From Chitinophagaceae bacterium (lineage in GTDB: Bacteria; Bacteroidota; Bacteroidia; Chitinophagales; Chitinophagaceae), in contig CANCVE010000017.1 in assembly GCA_947381435.1 (NCBI GenBank), positions 1 to 53,276 of the forward strand: DNA of 53,276 nucleotides, written 5' to 3'. This document shows positions 1 to 9,168 of the stretch, piece after piece. A program made the translations under genes and the position numbers. The notes beneath the pieces were generated by a model. That model was given only the letters and a program-made list of their open reading frames with translations. It was not told where the DNA came from and did not search any database. The first letter of the stretch is position 1. Each line of letters begins with the position of its first letter.

Positions 1-88
1 TTAGCTTTTGATAGGTATCCCTGTCAGAAGTATTGCGCTGTAATTCCTTGAGTAACGAAAGCTCTGATTCGCTGAATTGTAATGTCAT
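1..88 (-). CDS. N-terminal fragment of a protein, possibly an IS630-type transposase (runs off left edge)
   Basis: An ATG at 88-86 on the minus strand opens a frame that stays open to base 1, giving 29 residues that begin MTLQFSESELSLLKELQRN and end TYQKL. The rest lies outside the window. The acidic and leucine-rich start followed by LKELQRNTSDRD resembles the beginning of the helix-turn-helix domain of IS630-family transposases, but 29 residues are too few to settle this. If correct, an insertion sequence lies next to or inside the genomic island. It could equally be another small DNA-binding protein. Confidence 0.4.
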   Translation of the reverse strand, partial: MTLQFSESELSLLKELQRNTSDRDTYQKL

Positions 89-161
89 CTATAGAATAAC
101 GAATATTTTAGCCATTTAGTGTGCAAACCTAAATCAGATTAGTATAATTAAAAATACACCA

Positions 162-620
162 TTATAATGACAAACACTTTGTCCTACTGTATTCACATTT
201 TTTCAGTAGGTCATAAAATCTCTGTATTTGGTACTTATTCCCTGTGATGTGTAAGATTTGTTCATCAATAAAAATCACCTCCTTTAATATAACTTCGATA
301 AAATTATCTATAACCACCGGTGGGAAAAAGTCGTTCACTTTTAACTCAGTAAAATCAAATTGAATCTCATTATCATTTTTACTTTCTTCATACTTGTCAA
401 TAAAAAAGGAAAGGAAATTCACCCATTCTTTATACGAACCATTCATTACGGTGTCACCTTCCTCTGAGGGTGAATATTCTTTCAAAACTGTCTCTAAGAA
501 GTTTTCAGGGAGTTTATTTTCAGGAACATAATCCTTTACAACATCATTCAACATGATGTAGAAAGTGTCATTGTCATTTGGGTTTACACTTTGGGTTTTA
601 CTGTTAAAGTTATTTTTCAT
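162..620 (-). CDS. hypothetical protein, 152 aa
   Basis: I do not recognise this protein. It is acidic, with no signal peptide, no membrane segment and no cysteine-rich motif. The middle (about residues 50-100) is rich in Asp, Glu and aromatic residues, and the C-terminal third contains an alternating hydrophobic stretch (VIDNFIEVILKEVIFIDEQI) that could form helix and strand. It is the most promoter-distal member of a minus-strand pair with the 211-aa gene at 687-1322. It lies at the 3' side of the restriction-modification operon inside the integrated element, so it is accessory cargo; no function can be assigned. Confidence 0.6.
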   Translation of the reverse strand: MKNNFNSKTQSVNPNDNDTFYIMLNDVVKDYVPENKLPENFLETVLKEYSPSEEGDTVMNGSYKEWVNFLSFFIDKYEESKNDNEIQFDFTELKVNDFFPPVVIDNFIEVILKEVIFIDEQILHITGNKYQIQRFYDLLKKCEYSRTKCLSL

Positions 621-625
621 TTCTA

Positions 626-685
626 TTATGGGTTAAGTTTTCCTACTAACTCAATTAGTTGTTGTTCGGTTATTACTATTGTCAT
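626..685 (-). CDS. possible 19-aa peptide
   Basis: Between the two hypothetical genes there is a short ATG-started frame on the minus strand encoding MTIVITEQQLIELVGKLNP and ending in TAA followed by TAG. It starts two bases after the stop codon of the 211-aa gene and ends five bases before the start of the 152-aa gene, so it fits tightly as a third cistron. Nothing else supports translation, and a frame this short can occur by chance. Confidence 0.2.
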   Translation of the reverse strand: MTIVITEQQLIELVGKLNP

Positions 686-686
686 T

Positions 687-1322
687 TTATTTCGATTTAA
701 AAAGTTGTCCAAAATACTTTGGTGTTTGAAATTCTAAGTTGTAAATCCTTTGAATTGTTTCTTCACCAAGTTTAGTAATTATATTATTTGGGTATTCTTC
801 ATATTGGAAACGGGGTAATTCCTTTAAAATCCTTTCACTTTCAAATTCACCTATATAATTGAATGAAAAGGTAAGTGTTGGGTCTATGTTTCTTAATCTA
901 TTTGAAAGGGTCTTTTGAATTTTCACATCAAGGTTGTCACTATTACTGTACACAAAGTAAATTGTCGTGAATATTGGAAATTCATTACCCACATTATTTT
1001 GTTCTACATTCAAAACTCTGAAACCTCCAATGAAATTCCTGTTCCAAAACTGTCTGTTAGTTATACCCCCTAAAGTGGTTTGACCATTAATTAGTTTCCT
1101 TGAAATTTCTGATAAACGTTCAAATGAAAATGTATGGTAGTCGGTTCGGGTTGGGATTTTTGTAACCTTCAAGTTGTAAAAGTGTTTTCCTTTCAAATCC
1201 TCACCCAAACTTTCAAGTTTATGGTTCACCATTTCTCTTAATATCTCGGACGTATCTATATCCAATCCTGACACATCATTTATGTCCAAATCCCCGTTTT
1301 TATTGTTCTCTATTGTTTTCAT
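687..1322 (-). CDS. hypothetical protein, 211 aa
   Basis: I do not recognise this protein. It is soluble, with no signal peptide or membrane helix. Residues 45-130 contain a run of strand-like segments (YNLKVTKIPTRTDYHTFSF, then FWNRNFIGGFRVLNVEQNN and FPIFTTIYFVYSN), suggesting a mixed alpha/beta domain. It is transcribed in the same direction as the restriction-modification operon but is separated from hsdR by about 430 bp carrying strong hairpins, so it is probably an independent transcription unit. It is likely accessory cargo of the integrated element. Confidence 0.6.
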   Translation of the reverse strand: MKTIENNKNGDLDINDVSGLDIDTSEILREMVNHKLESLGEDLKGKHFYNLKVTKIPTRTDYHTFSFERLSEISRKLINGQTTLGGITNRQFWNRNFIGGFRVLNVEQNNVGNEFPIFTTIYFVYSNSDNLDVKIQKTLSNRLRNIDPTLTFSFNYIGEFESERILKELPRFQYEEYPNNIITKLGEETIQRIYNLEFQTPKYFGQLFKSK

Positions 1323-1624
1323 AACAATAAATACTTCAAAGTGAGGAAAAAGTGAGTTGGTGAGTGAGTTGAAGTAAAATTTATTTTTGATAACACTTTA
1401 CGAAAGGAATAATATCAACGTTGGTTTTTATACAAAAAACAAGTCGATTGAATAGAATTTAACTTAATATCCTGAAAAGTAAAAAACGATTATTAGTGAA
1501 TGTAGGTGAGTAGAACAAATCTGAATTTGAAATCTAACTCTATTTTTGGGATTATCCCCCCTGTACAAACAACATCGAAGAACATGACAAGGAGGGACCC
1601 CGGTCGGATCAGGTATGTAATTAG

Positions 1625-1650
1625 TGGGGCAGGGGGAAACCCCTGCCCCA
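1625..1650. other. perfect 11-bp GC hairpin with GAAA tetraloop
   Basis: TGGGGCAGGGG at 1625-1635 pairs perfectly with CCCCTGCCCCA at 1640-1650 around a GAAA loop, a GNRA tetraloop if transcribed on the plus strand. It stands out because the surroundings are very AT-rich. There is no T-tract directly after either arm, so it is not a canonical terminator. It lies in the 435-bp gap 1323-1757 between the 211-aa gene and hsdR. The rest of that gap holds the hsdR terminator at 1714-1746 and otherwise nothing I can assign. Confidence 0.6.
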
Positions 1651-1709
1651 TAAAATTCGTTGTCTTTTTACCGGGTGTACGATCTGAGAAAATAGGTTGT
1701 TTTCATTAT

Positions 1710-1746
1710 AAAAACCCTGTGCCCCACTATTTGTGGGTCACAGGGT
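1710..1746 (-). terminator. terminator of the hsdM-hsdR operon
   Basis: Read on the minus strand, ACCCTGTG (1746-1739) and CCCAC pair with GTGGG and CACAGGGT (1721-1714), with one internal mismatch and a five-base loop. A TTTTTATA tract follows at 1713-1706. It begins 12 bases after the hsdR stop codon, the expected place and strand for a rho-independent terminator of the restriction-modification operon. Confidence 0.75.
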
Positions 1747-1757
1747 CATGGTCCGAT

Positions 1758-4715
1758 CTAATGAATTTTGTTCTGAGAATACATATTTTTTAAACCTTCA
1801 TAAAATATCTGACCGATATAACCTTTCGTATTAGGGTCTTCGACCTTTTTGAAGAAATCAAACCGTTCGTTGAAGAAACTCATTATGGTTTTATCCAACA
1901 CATCATCGAATTTCTGTTTCTTATTTGTTTCTGAATTATCCCCTGTCATAACCTTTTGTAAGGTCTCGTCTTGGTACACCTTATTCTTCATGGTCTCCAA
2001 ATCCAACTTATCCTGTTCGGAAAGTTCCTTACCGTACACATCATTGATTTGGGAAATAATATGAGACAATAGGTCTAATTCAGGAATATCAGTTGTTTTA
2101 GAACCTCCAACATCAATACCCTTTAGTTTACCACCTTTTTCACCATCCTCTAAATCAATCTTTCCTGAAAATGTTTGAGAAATCCTGAAACTTTCAATAT
2201 CAATCGAACTTAAAATATCATTTATTTCAGGTTTGTTTCGTTTGGGTAATTTCTTATTCAGGTTGGAAACAAATACAAATAGTTTCTCTAATTCAATATC
2301 TGTAAAGGTCATTATTTGGGTTATATACCCATATAAACGAATGTAAGACTGAATATTTGACCTAAAAAGTTCCCGTTGGTCTTCGTCCTCAATTTGTTTC
2401 CACTTGTCAACCACACGTCCTAAAATGGGTTGAAACTCTTCTTTTGTTTTCTTTTCATCATAGAATATTTTACAGAAATCATCAACTTCAAATTTGGTAA
2501 ACAAATGAGTTCCTTCAATGTCGTTCTGTAAAGTGTATAATCGGTTCGGGTCTGTTTCCTCTTCCAAAATCGTATTCTCATAGTAATCCTTGAACGATTT
2601 ATATATGTCTTGGGGTTCGTTTACAAAGTCCAAAACAAAGGTGTCGGTCTTTCCTGACATGGTACGATTTAAACGAGAAAGTGTTTGTACACATTGAAGT
2701 CCACCCATTGTTTTATCAACGTACATGGAGTGAATCATGGGTTCATCATACCCCGTTTGGAATTTATTGGAGACTATCAAAATCCTATATCGTGGGTCTT
2801 TAACACCTTCGGGTATTGATACCTTTGGTGGTAGTTTATTCAAACTATCTTCGGTGTATTCCTGACCATCAAAATTAACCGTACCACTAAACCCTACTAA
2901 ACAACTATATGGTAATCCCATTTCAGTCATTTGTTTGGTCATTTCTTGGAAAAACTGTACACAATGTTTTCTTGAACGTACTACAACCATCCCTCTTCCT
3001 TTACCCTCTATTTTCTTTGAAGTATTTTTGGTAAAGTTTTCAAGAATAATCCTGACCTTGTTGGATATGGTAATAGTATGTCCGTCAACATATTTTACCA
3101 TTTCTTCCATTACCCTGTTCTTGGGTAACTCCTTATCTTCCTTTACTTCCTTGTTCAATTTAAACCATCTTGAATAGGTAGTATAATTTTGTAGTACATC
3201 TAAGGTAAATCCTTCTGTAATCGACTGTTTCATCGAATAAATGTGAGAAGGAACATAGTGTCCTTCCTCATTCTTCCTTCCAAATATCTCTAAGGTCTTG
3301 TTCTTAGGTGTACCTGTAAAACCGAAAAAACTAATATTGGGTTTCTTTCCTCTACTTCTAATTTCATCCAATATTTTTTTATCCAAATCATCGTATTCGT
3401 CATCATCTTGGTCATCTTCTTCACCCTTTGACAATGACTTTTTCAAGTGTTTACTACTTTCACCCGACTGACTACTATGTACTTCATCCACAATTATCCC
3501 GAAATTCCTATTGGGTAGTTCGTTGATACTTTCCGATATTCTTGGAAACTTTTGAATGGTAGTAATAATGATGTCCTTACCATTTTCAATATATTTCTTC
3601 AACTGAGAACTATCAACATCCACCGGATTTACTACACCACTTGTCTGTTCTAATTGTTTTATGGTGTACTGTAACTGTTGGTCTAATACCTTTCTATCTG
3701 TTATGACAATTATGGTATCGAATATCCTTTTGGTATCCTTTGGGGATTTATATAGTGAAGTTAAAAGGTGACTTAACCAACCTATTGAATACGACTTTCC
3801 ACTTCCTGTCGTGTGTTGAATCAGGTAGTTTTTTCCAACACCTTCTTCAAGTAATGTACTACGTATTTTCCTGATTACTTCTAATTGGTGGTAACGTGGA
3901 AAAACCAACAATTCCTTCTTTGTTTCTACTACTCTTTGTTCCTTATCACTCCATTCCTTTTCTTTTTCAACCGATACATGAACAAAGTTTTCAAGTATAT
4001 CCAAAACACTATTGGGGGTTAAAATATCCCTCCATAAGTAGTTGGTTCTTAACCCATCGGTCTCAGGGTTATCAATCCCCTTGTTGTACGGTAAGAACCT
4101 TGTTTTTGAACCCGACAAACGGGTGGTCATACTTACCCTGTCATTATCACTACAAAAGTGAACAATACATCTTTGGAAGTTCAGTAATGGTTCTTTGGGG
4201 TCTCTGTCATATCGGTACTGTCGTTCACTATCCAATATGTTTTGGTTGGTTAATTGGTTTTTTAATTCCATAGTCATAAATGGTAACCCATTTATAAACA
4301 GAACCATATCCAAACTGTTGTTATTCTTAGTAGAATAGTGTAGTTGACGTACGACAACAAACCTATTCTTTTCATACAACTCTTTGTGTTCAGAGTTCAG
4401 GTTGGTCTTTGGTTGAAAGTATAACATCCTAAAATTACTACCCCTGTCTTTTACCCCTTTCCTGAGAACGTCAATTAAACCCCTTGAAGAAATCTCGTTG
4501 TTTATTCGGGTAATTAATTTCTTATCGGTATCTGTACCATATTGGTCTTGAAGTTTATTGTATTCTTTTTCTTGGGTATCTTTTATAAACCCAATAATGT
4601 CTTCCGAAATAGAACAATTTATTCTGTCATATTCAGTATATAAACGGGTCTTATATTCTGACTGATTTAATGACTTTTCAATGTGTTCTTCAAGGTTCTT
4701 TTCAGTATAGTTCAT
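1758..4715 (-). CDS. hsdR: type I restriction enzyme, R subunit (DNA translocase and endonuclease)
   Basis: HsdR cleaves DNA after ATP-driven translocation when bound to the HsdM/HsdS methylase. At 985 aa the length is normal. The N-terminal nuclease domain shows D136 and ELK at 150-152, the D...ExK core of PD-(D/E)XK nucleases. The superfamily 2 motor follows: Walker A TTGSGKS at 302-308, DEVH at 410-413, a GFTGTPKN motif, then the second RecA-like half with VVVRSRKHC, SNKFQTGYDEP and the motif VI segment QTLSRLNRT. It begins five bases after the hsdS stop and is the last gene of the operon. All catalytic motifs are intact, so the system looks active. Confidence 0.96.
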   Translation of the reverse strand: MNYTEKNLEEHIEKSLNQSEYKTRLYTEYDRINCSISEDIIGFIKDTQEKEYNKLQDQYGTDTDKKLITRINNEISSRGLIDVLRKGVKDRGSNFRMLYFQPKTNLNSEHKELYEKNRFVVVRQLHYSTKNNNSLDMVLFINGLPFMTMELKNQLTNQNILDSERQYRYDRDPKEPLLNFQRCIVHFCSDNDRVSMTTRLSGSKTRFLPYNKGIDNPETDGLRTNYLWRDILTPNSVLDILENFVHVSVEKEKEWSDKEQRVVETKKELLVFPRYHQLEVIRKIRSTLLEEGVGKNYLIQHTTGSGKSYSIGWLSHLLTSLYKSPKDTKRIFDTIIVITDRKVLDQQLQYTIKQLEQTSGVVNPVDVDSSQLKKYIENGKDIIITTIQKFPRISESINELPNRNFGIIVDEVHSSQSGESSKHLKKSLSKGEEDDQDDDEYDDLDKKILDEIRSRGKKPNISFFGFTGTPKNKTLEIFGRKNEEGHYVPSHIYSMKQSITEGFTLDVLQNYTTYSRWFKLNKEVKEDKELPKNRVMEEMVKYVDGHTITISNKVRIILENFTKNTSKKIEGKGRGMVVVRSRKHCVQFFQEMTKQMTEMGLPYSCLVGFSGTVNFDGQEYTEDSLNKLPPKVSIPEGVKDPRYRILIVSNKFQTGYDEPMIHSMYVDKTMGGLQCVQTLSRLNRTMSGKTDTFVLDFVNEPQDIYKSFKDYYENTILEEETDPNRLYTLQNDIEGTHLFTKFEVDDFCKIFYDEKKTKEEFQPILGRVVDKWKQIEDEDQRELFRSNIQSYIRLYGYITQIMTFTDIELEKLFVFVSNLNKKLPKRNKPEINDILSSIDIESFRISQTFSGKIDLEDGEKGGKLKGIDVGGSKTTDIPELDLLSHIISQINDVYGKELSEQDKLDLETMKNKVYQDETLQKVMTGDNSETNKKQKFDDVLDKTIMSFFNERFDFFKKVEDPNTKGYIGQIFYEGLKNMYSQNKIH

Positions 4716-4720
4716 TGGAA

Positions 4721-6055
4721 TTAATTTAATTGTGTTCTTACATCTATTTTACCTGTTACTACCTCACTAATTAGTGATTGTCTGTATTGTTTTAATACTT
4801 CAATTTTCCGTTGTTCTAAAGAAACCAATTCATCTATTTCTTTTGTTCGGGTATCTATAAATTCAATTATAATTTTTTGTTGATCAATTGGAGGGAGAGG
4901 TAATTTTATATTTGAAACAATATCAATATTTAGATTGGGTTGACCATATCCACTTTGTTGTTCTCTTAATAGTTCTGTTTGTGTTGTAAGGAAATAATAT
5001 AGATAATCTTGATTGAGTTCACTTTTGATGTCTAAAAAACCAACCGATCCATCATTAATACAACCTTTTATTTTTGTAATTTTAGGTACTCCTAATGTTG
5101 CACCACTATTTGATAACAGAAGTGTATTGGGTTCTATAACTCTACTTTGTTTCATTCCTTCCTCAGTCAACATAGTTTCAGTGGAAGTAATATATTTTCC
5201 AATTGAATTAGTAACTTCTCCAACTGTAATCCACGGAATAAAATTTCCGTTGAAATATTTTGGGTCTCCTGATGGTCTTGGAGAACCACCTCTAATAATT
5301 CGAGTGTAATGACCTAATTTAATGAACTTCCAATGTTCAGGTATCTCTCCAATCCATTCCACACCACTATCCTTCATTTTTACATTAGGGTCAAGTCCTT
5401 TGGTAACAACTTCATTAATGAGTGATGTTCTTTGTTGTTTTAATAGGTCAATTTTCCGTTCTTTCGTTGAAATTAACTTATCTAATATCTCGGTTTTTTC
5501 ATCGAGAAATTGAACTATTTGGAGTTGTTCTGAGAGTGGTGGAACAACTAATCTAATATTTTCAATAACACCCATTCCAATATTGGGTTGTGTTCCAAAA
5601 CTCCATCCTAATTCAACAAACCTTCTGAAATAATAAGATTGTATTGAAGAAAAAGTAAATCTTGGAATTATCTTATTTTGATTTGAACGAACTATACATA
5701 AAGGAGACCAAATATTAAACTCTTCATCAGTTTCAACAATAGTTGATTTTCCTGTTGTTGAACCTGATTTTACAATAAAAATGTCATCTCTTTGAGGTTT
5801 ACATTTCTTAGAATATTCTTCATGAAGTTCTTTGGTTATGTAACCTCGTTTTTTATTAAAATCTAACTTGTTATCTTGAACACTTTCAACAGATAAAAAA
5901 GGTATTCCACCATCAACAAAAGTTGGTGTCTCATGTGGTCCATCTGTTACTTTAGTTGAAACAAGGTGTTTTATTGAAACTAAACTCCAATGTTCAGGTA
6001 TTTCACCAATCCATTCAAATCCCGAAGGTTTATAATTAGAATACCTTTTTATCAT
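4721..6055 (-). CDS. hsdS: type I restriction enzyme, S (specificity) subunit
   Basis: HsdS recognises the bipartite target sequence and holds two HsdM and two HsdR subunits. The 444-aa protein has the expected two-fold design: each half starts with the same phrase (EWIGEIPEHW at about residues 14 and 237), continues with a target recognition domain, and ends in a conserved helical spacer (KERKIDLLKQQRTSLINEVV and the parallel QRKIEVLKQYRQSLISEVV). The recognition domains differ, implying an asymmetric bipartite target. Its start overlaps the stop of the upstream gene in an ATGA, so translation is probably coupled. Confidence 0.96.
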   Translation of the reverse strand: MIKRYSNYKPSGFEWIGEIPEHWSLVSIKHLVSTKVTDGPHETPTFVDGGIPFLSVESVQDNKLDFNKKRGYITKELHEEYSKKCKPQRDDIFIVKSGSTTGKSTIVETDEEFNIWSPLCIVRSNQNKIIPRFTFSSIQSYYFRRFVELGWSFGTQPNIGMGVIENIRLVVPPLSEQLQIVQFLDEKTEILDKLISTKERKIDLLKQQRTSLINEVVTKGLDPNVKMKDSGVEWIGEIPEHWKFIKLGHYTRIIRGGSPRPSGDPKYFNGNFIPWITVGEVTNSIGKYITSTETMLTEEGMKQSRVIEPNTLLLSNSGATLGVPKITKIKGCINDGSVGFLDIKSELNQDYLYYFLTTQTELLREQQSGYGQPNLNIDIVSNIKLPLPPIDQQKIIIEFIDTRTKEIDELVSLEQRKIEVLKQYRQSLISEVVTGKIDVRTQLN

Positions 6056-6972
6056 TTCTGTTTCTTGTAAGATTGATTAATTAAAAACATAACATAGTCT
6101 ACGTCATCCTCTATTTTTACTTTAAGTTCATAATCACCGTTTCCATTATGACCAACTAATTCACTTATATCCCTTGTAATTTTTTTAGGGTCATCAAGTT
6201 CACCATGTTTTAAATTTAGAAACAGTTTCAAGTTTTTACTTTGAACTTCAAAATCTACAAAGTTTGTTTTCTTTGAAAAACAGATATACTGTTTACGTGG
6301 GATTATTTCTACATTTTCAAGATTCAAGATTCTGTCTTTTAATTGTTGATACAACTCTTTAACGTCATCGTTTACACTTTTATTTGTAAAATGAAAATCC
6401 TCTGAATACACTTTAACTTCTCTTGAAACATTTGAAACAATGTTATCTGATTTATCAGTTATGGAAGAAATACTTTCCTGAGAAGTAACCTTATGTTGTA
6501 TAAAACTTACTAACCCATTTTCATACTTTTGAATTTCCCACAACTCAAAAGGTACATCTCTAAAGTTGACTGAATGTTTTTGGTATTCTGTAAATTGTGG
6601 TGAAATGAAAATCACTTTTGATTGTGACCAATCTACATCATCTCTTTTTAGTGTTCCATCACAATTCTCATTGTATTCTAATATGAAATCAGATTTATTA
6701 TTTAACATCAAGGACATATAGGTATATCCCTGATCTATAACTGAAAAGTTTCTATCCTTTTTATATTCAATGACTACGAAAGACTTGTTTTCCTTGTCAT
6801 AACCTAAAGTGTCAATTCTAAAGTTCTTGATTGTTAATTCAGTCTTTATAAATTGTAGGTTGAATAATTCTTCCAAATTATTCTCAATAAGATTCTGAAT
6901 ATCTTTCTCCAATTTAAAATTGTCGGATGAAACACTTTTCAGTTTGTTGTTCGTTATGGAATATAGTTTCAT
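6052..6972 (-). CDS. PD-(D/E)XK nuclease-like protein with C-terminal DUF5655 domain
   Basis: The first half resembles the NucS/DUF91-like nuclease fold: D54 within RIDTLGYD, then VVIEYKKD giving E69-Y-K71, and a Q81-G-Y-T-Y tail, i.e. a D...ExK...Q arrangement. The last hundred residues (about 200-305) match the DUF5655 pattern (ELYQQLKDRIL, LFLNLKHGELDDP, GNGDYELKV, DVDYVMFLINQSY). Proteins of this build are often encoded with type I restriction systems. The gene overlaps both neighbours by ATGA, upstream the HNH-like gene and downstream hsdS, so it is made with the restriction complex. Its exact role is unknown; an accessory nuclease or DNA-binding role is inference. Confidence 0.75.
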   Translation of the reverse strand: MKLYSITNNKLKSVSSDNFKLEKDIQNLIENNLEELFNLQFIKTELTIKNFRIDTLGYDKENKSFVVIEYKKDRNFSVIDQGYTYMSLMLNNKSDFILEYNENCDGTLKRDDVDWSQSKVIFISPQFTEYQKHSVNFRDVPFELWEIQKYENGLVSFIQHKVTSQESISSITDKSDNIVSNVSREVKVYSEDFHFTNKSVNDDVKELYQQLKDRILNLENVEIIPRKQYICFSKKTNFVDFEVQSKNLKLFLNLKHGELDDPKKITRDISELVGHNGNGDYELKVKIEDDVDYVMFLINQSYKKQK

Positions 6973-7394
6973 TCGTTATTGTTTAAAATGTTCCTTAAAA
7001 AACCGATTCTATCGGTTACAAATTCTCGGTACTGAATATCGGTAAAAACATCACTTTTATCATTGTTACAGAAATAACAAGACGGTACACAGTTTTCCCT
7101 TGAATATAATCCATTGGGGTTCCTCTTGTCAACTTCCAACCAATATCCTCTATTTACACCCTGAGAAAATTGACCCTCATTTGGAAAACGTTTTGAGGTT
7201 AATAAACCATTATGTATGATTTTTTGACTTTCTCTTTCTGTCAAACCACAGTAATAACAACTTTGGTCTTTTACTCTATCGTTATACCAATTCTGAAAGT
7301 CTAAAAAGTCAATAAATCCATTGATTCCTTTCCTGACCTTATCATCATACCAATCTTTCAGTTGTTTATCAGATTTGAATTTGTACTCCCACAT
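6969..7394 (-). CDS. HNH-like endonuclease, 141 aa
   Basis: A small protein with two CxxC pairs, C46-Y-Y-C49 and C106-Y-F-C109, that would hold a structural zinc. Between them are LEVDK at 86-90 and RENCVPSCYFCNNDKSD at 99-115. This is the layout of treble-clef HNH proteins, although the classical leading histidine is replaced by E/D residues. It sits four bases after hsdM and overlaps the next gene by ATGA, deep inside the type I operon. It may be an extra nuclease used by the defence system or a nuclease-derived DNA-binding subunit; the sequence does not decide. Confidence 0.7.
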   Translation of the reverse strand: MWEYKFKSDKQLKDWYDDKVRKGINGFIDFLDFQNWYNDRVKDQSCYYCGLTERESQKIIHNGLLTSKRFPNEGQFSQGVNRGYWLEVDKRNPNGLYSRENCVPSCYFCNNDKSDVFTDIQYREFVTDRIGFLRNILNNNE

Positions 7395-7397
7395 AAA

Positions 7398-9107
7398 TTA
7401 CCCAATCAATTTATTCATTAAACCATCACTTTCCTTTTCCAACTCCAATAGTTCTAAGGTTAGTTCCTTTACCGATTTTAAGGGAGTGTATTGGTAAAAA
7501 TACTTGGTAAAGTTTATCTCATATCCAATGGTGTCCTTTGTTCTATCCATCCAACTATTGGGTAAATGTGGTTTCACTTCCTTTTCAAAATATTCATCAA
7601 CGTCTACACCTAATGGTATTCTTTCAGTATCCCTCAGAGAACCATCCGGTTTGGGTTTACCCTGTTTGTCGGTCTCTACTTTTCCATCCTTTACCAATGG
7701 TTGTTCAATGATCACTTTGGTATAACCAAAGTATTCATTAGGGTAAATTTTGGAGTGTTTTGTTTCTTTAAAGTCTTCGTACAACTTGGTCAATTCTCCC
7801 ACCATTTCATCGGTGATAAACTTCCTTTTATTACCCAACGATTTTTTCATGGGTTTATAAAAATCCGAACCATCTATCAACTGAACCTTACCTTTTCTTT
7901 CTTTCTTTTTGTTATTGGTAACAATCCATATATACGTGGTGATACCTGTATTAAAAAACAATTGGTCAGGTAACTGAACAACACATTCCAACCAATCATT
8001 TTCGATTATCCATTTTCGGATATTACTTTCACCGGAACCACTATCACCCGTGAACAATGGAGAACCATTAAAGATGACCCCAATTCGTGACCCTGTTGGT
8101 TCCATCTTACTAATCATGTTCTGTAAGAATAATAATGAACCATCTGAGGAACGTGGAGTACCTACAAAGAACCTACCATTAGGGTTCTTACTCTCATTTT
8201 CAATAAAATCCTGTTCACCTTTCCAACTTACACCAAAAGGAACATTCGACATTAGGTAATCGAATTTCATCCCCTGAAAATGGTCATTACTTAATGATGA
8301 ACCCAACCGGATATTGTTAGGGTTCTCACCCGTAATCAACATATCAGACTTACATACAGAATAGGTCTGAGGGTTTAGTTCCTGACCGTATAAATTAATT
8401 TCAATGTTAGGGTTAATATTCTCCAATATCCAATTCTTTCCAATGGTTAATATACCACCCGTACCACTACAACAATCGAACAAGGAACGAACTTTACCTT
8501 CACCCTGTAAGTCTTCTTTTGACCCACTAAATACCAATGAAACCAATAGTCTTATTTCATCCCGTGGGGTGTAATGTTCTCCACTTGTTTCATTAGACAT
8601 TTCCGAGAAACGTCTCAAAAGTTCTTCAAATATCAACCCCATAGTGTGATTGTCCACTACATTTGGGTGAAGGTCAATGGAAGAAAAGGTTTCCACTAAC
8701 TGATACAACTTTCCGTTTTTATTTAATTTTTCAATCGGTTTATCTAACTGAAAATTCTCGATAATTTCTCTGACATTCTGACTATATCCATTCAAATAGT
8801 TTGTGAAGTTTAAAGATATATTCAAGTGGTCTTGACGTAACCTGTGGAGGTCATATTTAGAATGGTTAAAGAAGGATAAACCGATTTCATTTAAGATTAT
8901 CGGTGTGGGGTCATCAATCTTTTTAGAATAATTCTCATAAAGTTCTATCACTTTATCCTTAGAATTTTCCAAGACACAATCCAATCTTCGTAGGACTACA
9001 AAAGGTAAAATCACATCACCATATTCGTGTCCTTTGAATAAACCCCTTAAAAGGTCATCACATACTGACCAAATAAAGGATGATAATTCTGAATGTTTTT
9101 CCGACAT
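7398..9107 (-). CDS. hsdM: type I restriction enzyme, M (adenine methyltransferase) subunit
   Basis: HsdM methylates adenine in the target recognised by HsdS and protects host DNA. The 569-aa protein has the N-terminal helical HsdM domain (about 1-150), the conserved GEHYTPRDEIRLLV segment at 176-189, the SAM-binding motif I DCCSGTGGIL at 211-220, and the catalytic motif IV at 288-291. Motif IV reads NVPF rather than the usual NPPF/NPPY, which the codons AAT GTT CCT TTT confirm. It is the first gene of the operon, starting 61 bp from the divergent ADP-ribosyltransferase-like gene. The region 9108-9168 must hold both promoters. Confidence 0.95.
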   Translation of the reverse strand: MSEKHSELSSFIWSVCDDLLRGLFKGHEYGDVILPFVVLRRLDCVLENSKDKVIELYENYSKKIDDPTPIILNEIGLSFFNHSKYDLHRLRQDHLNISLNFTNYLNGYSQNVREIIENFQLDKPIEKLNKNGKLYQLVETFSSIDLHPNVVDNHTMGLIFEELLRRFSEMSNETSGEHYTPRDEIRLLVSLVFSGSKEDLQGEGKVRSLFDCCSGTGGILTIGKNWILENINPNIEINLYGQELNPQTYSVCKSDMLITGENPNNIRLGSSLSNDHFQGMKFDYLMSNVPFGVSWKGEQDFIENESKNPNGRFFVGTPRSSDGSLLFLQNMISKMEPTGSRIGVIFNGSPLFTGDSGSGESNIRKWIIENDWLECVVQLPDQLFFNTGITTYIWIVTNNKKKERKGKVQLIDGSDFYKPMKKSLGNKRKFITDEMVGELTKLYEDFKETKHSKIYPNEYFGYTKVIIEQPLVKDGKVETDKQGKPKPDGSLRDTERIPLGVDVDEYFEKEVKPHLPNSWMDRTKDTIGYEINFTKYFYQYTPLKSVKELTLELLELEKESDGLMNKLIG

Positions 9108-9168
9108 ATTTTACTCCTAATTTTGACTGGGAAATTAATGGAATTATAGTAAATAAAGTAATAATAAT

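Noticed and set aside
1506-1793. Plus-strand open frame of 95 codons across the gap downstream of hsdR
   Set aside because: It runs through both hairpins and over the 3' end of hsdR in antisense, begins with GTG and has no protein-like composition.
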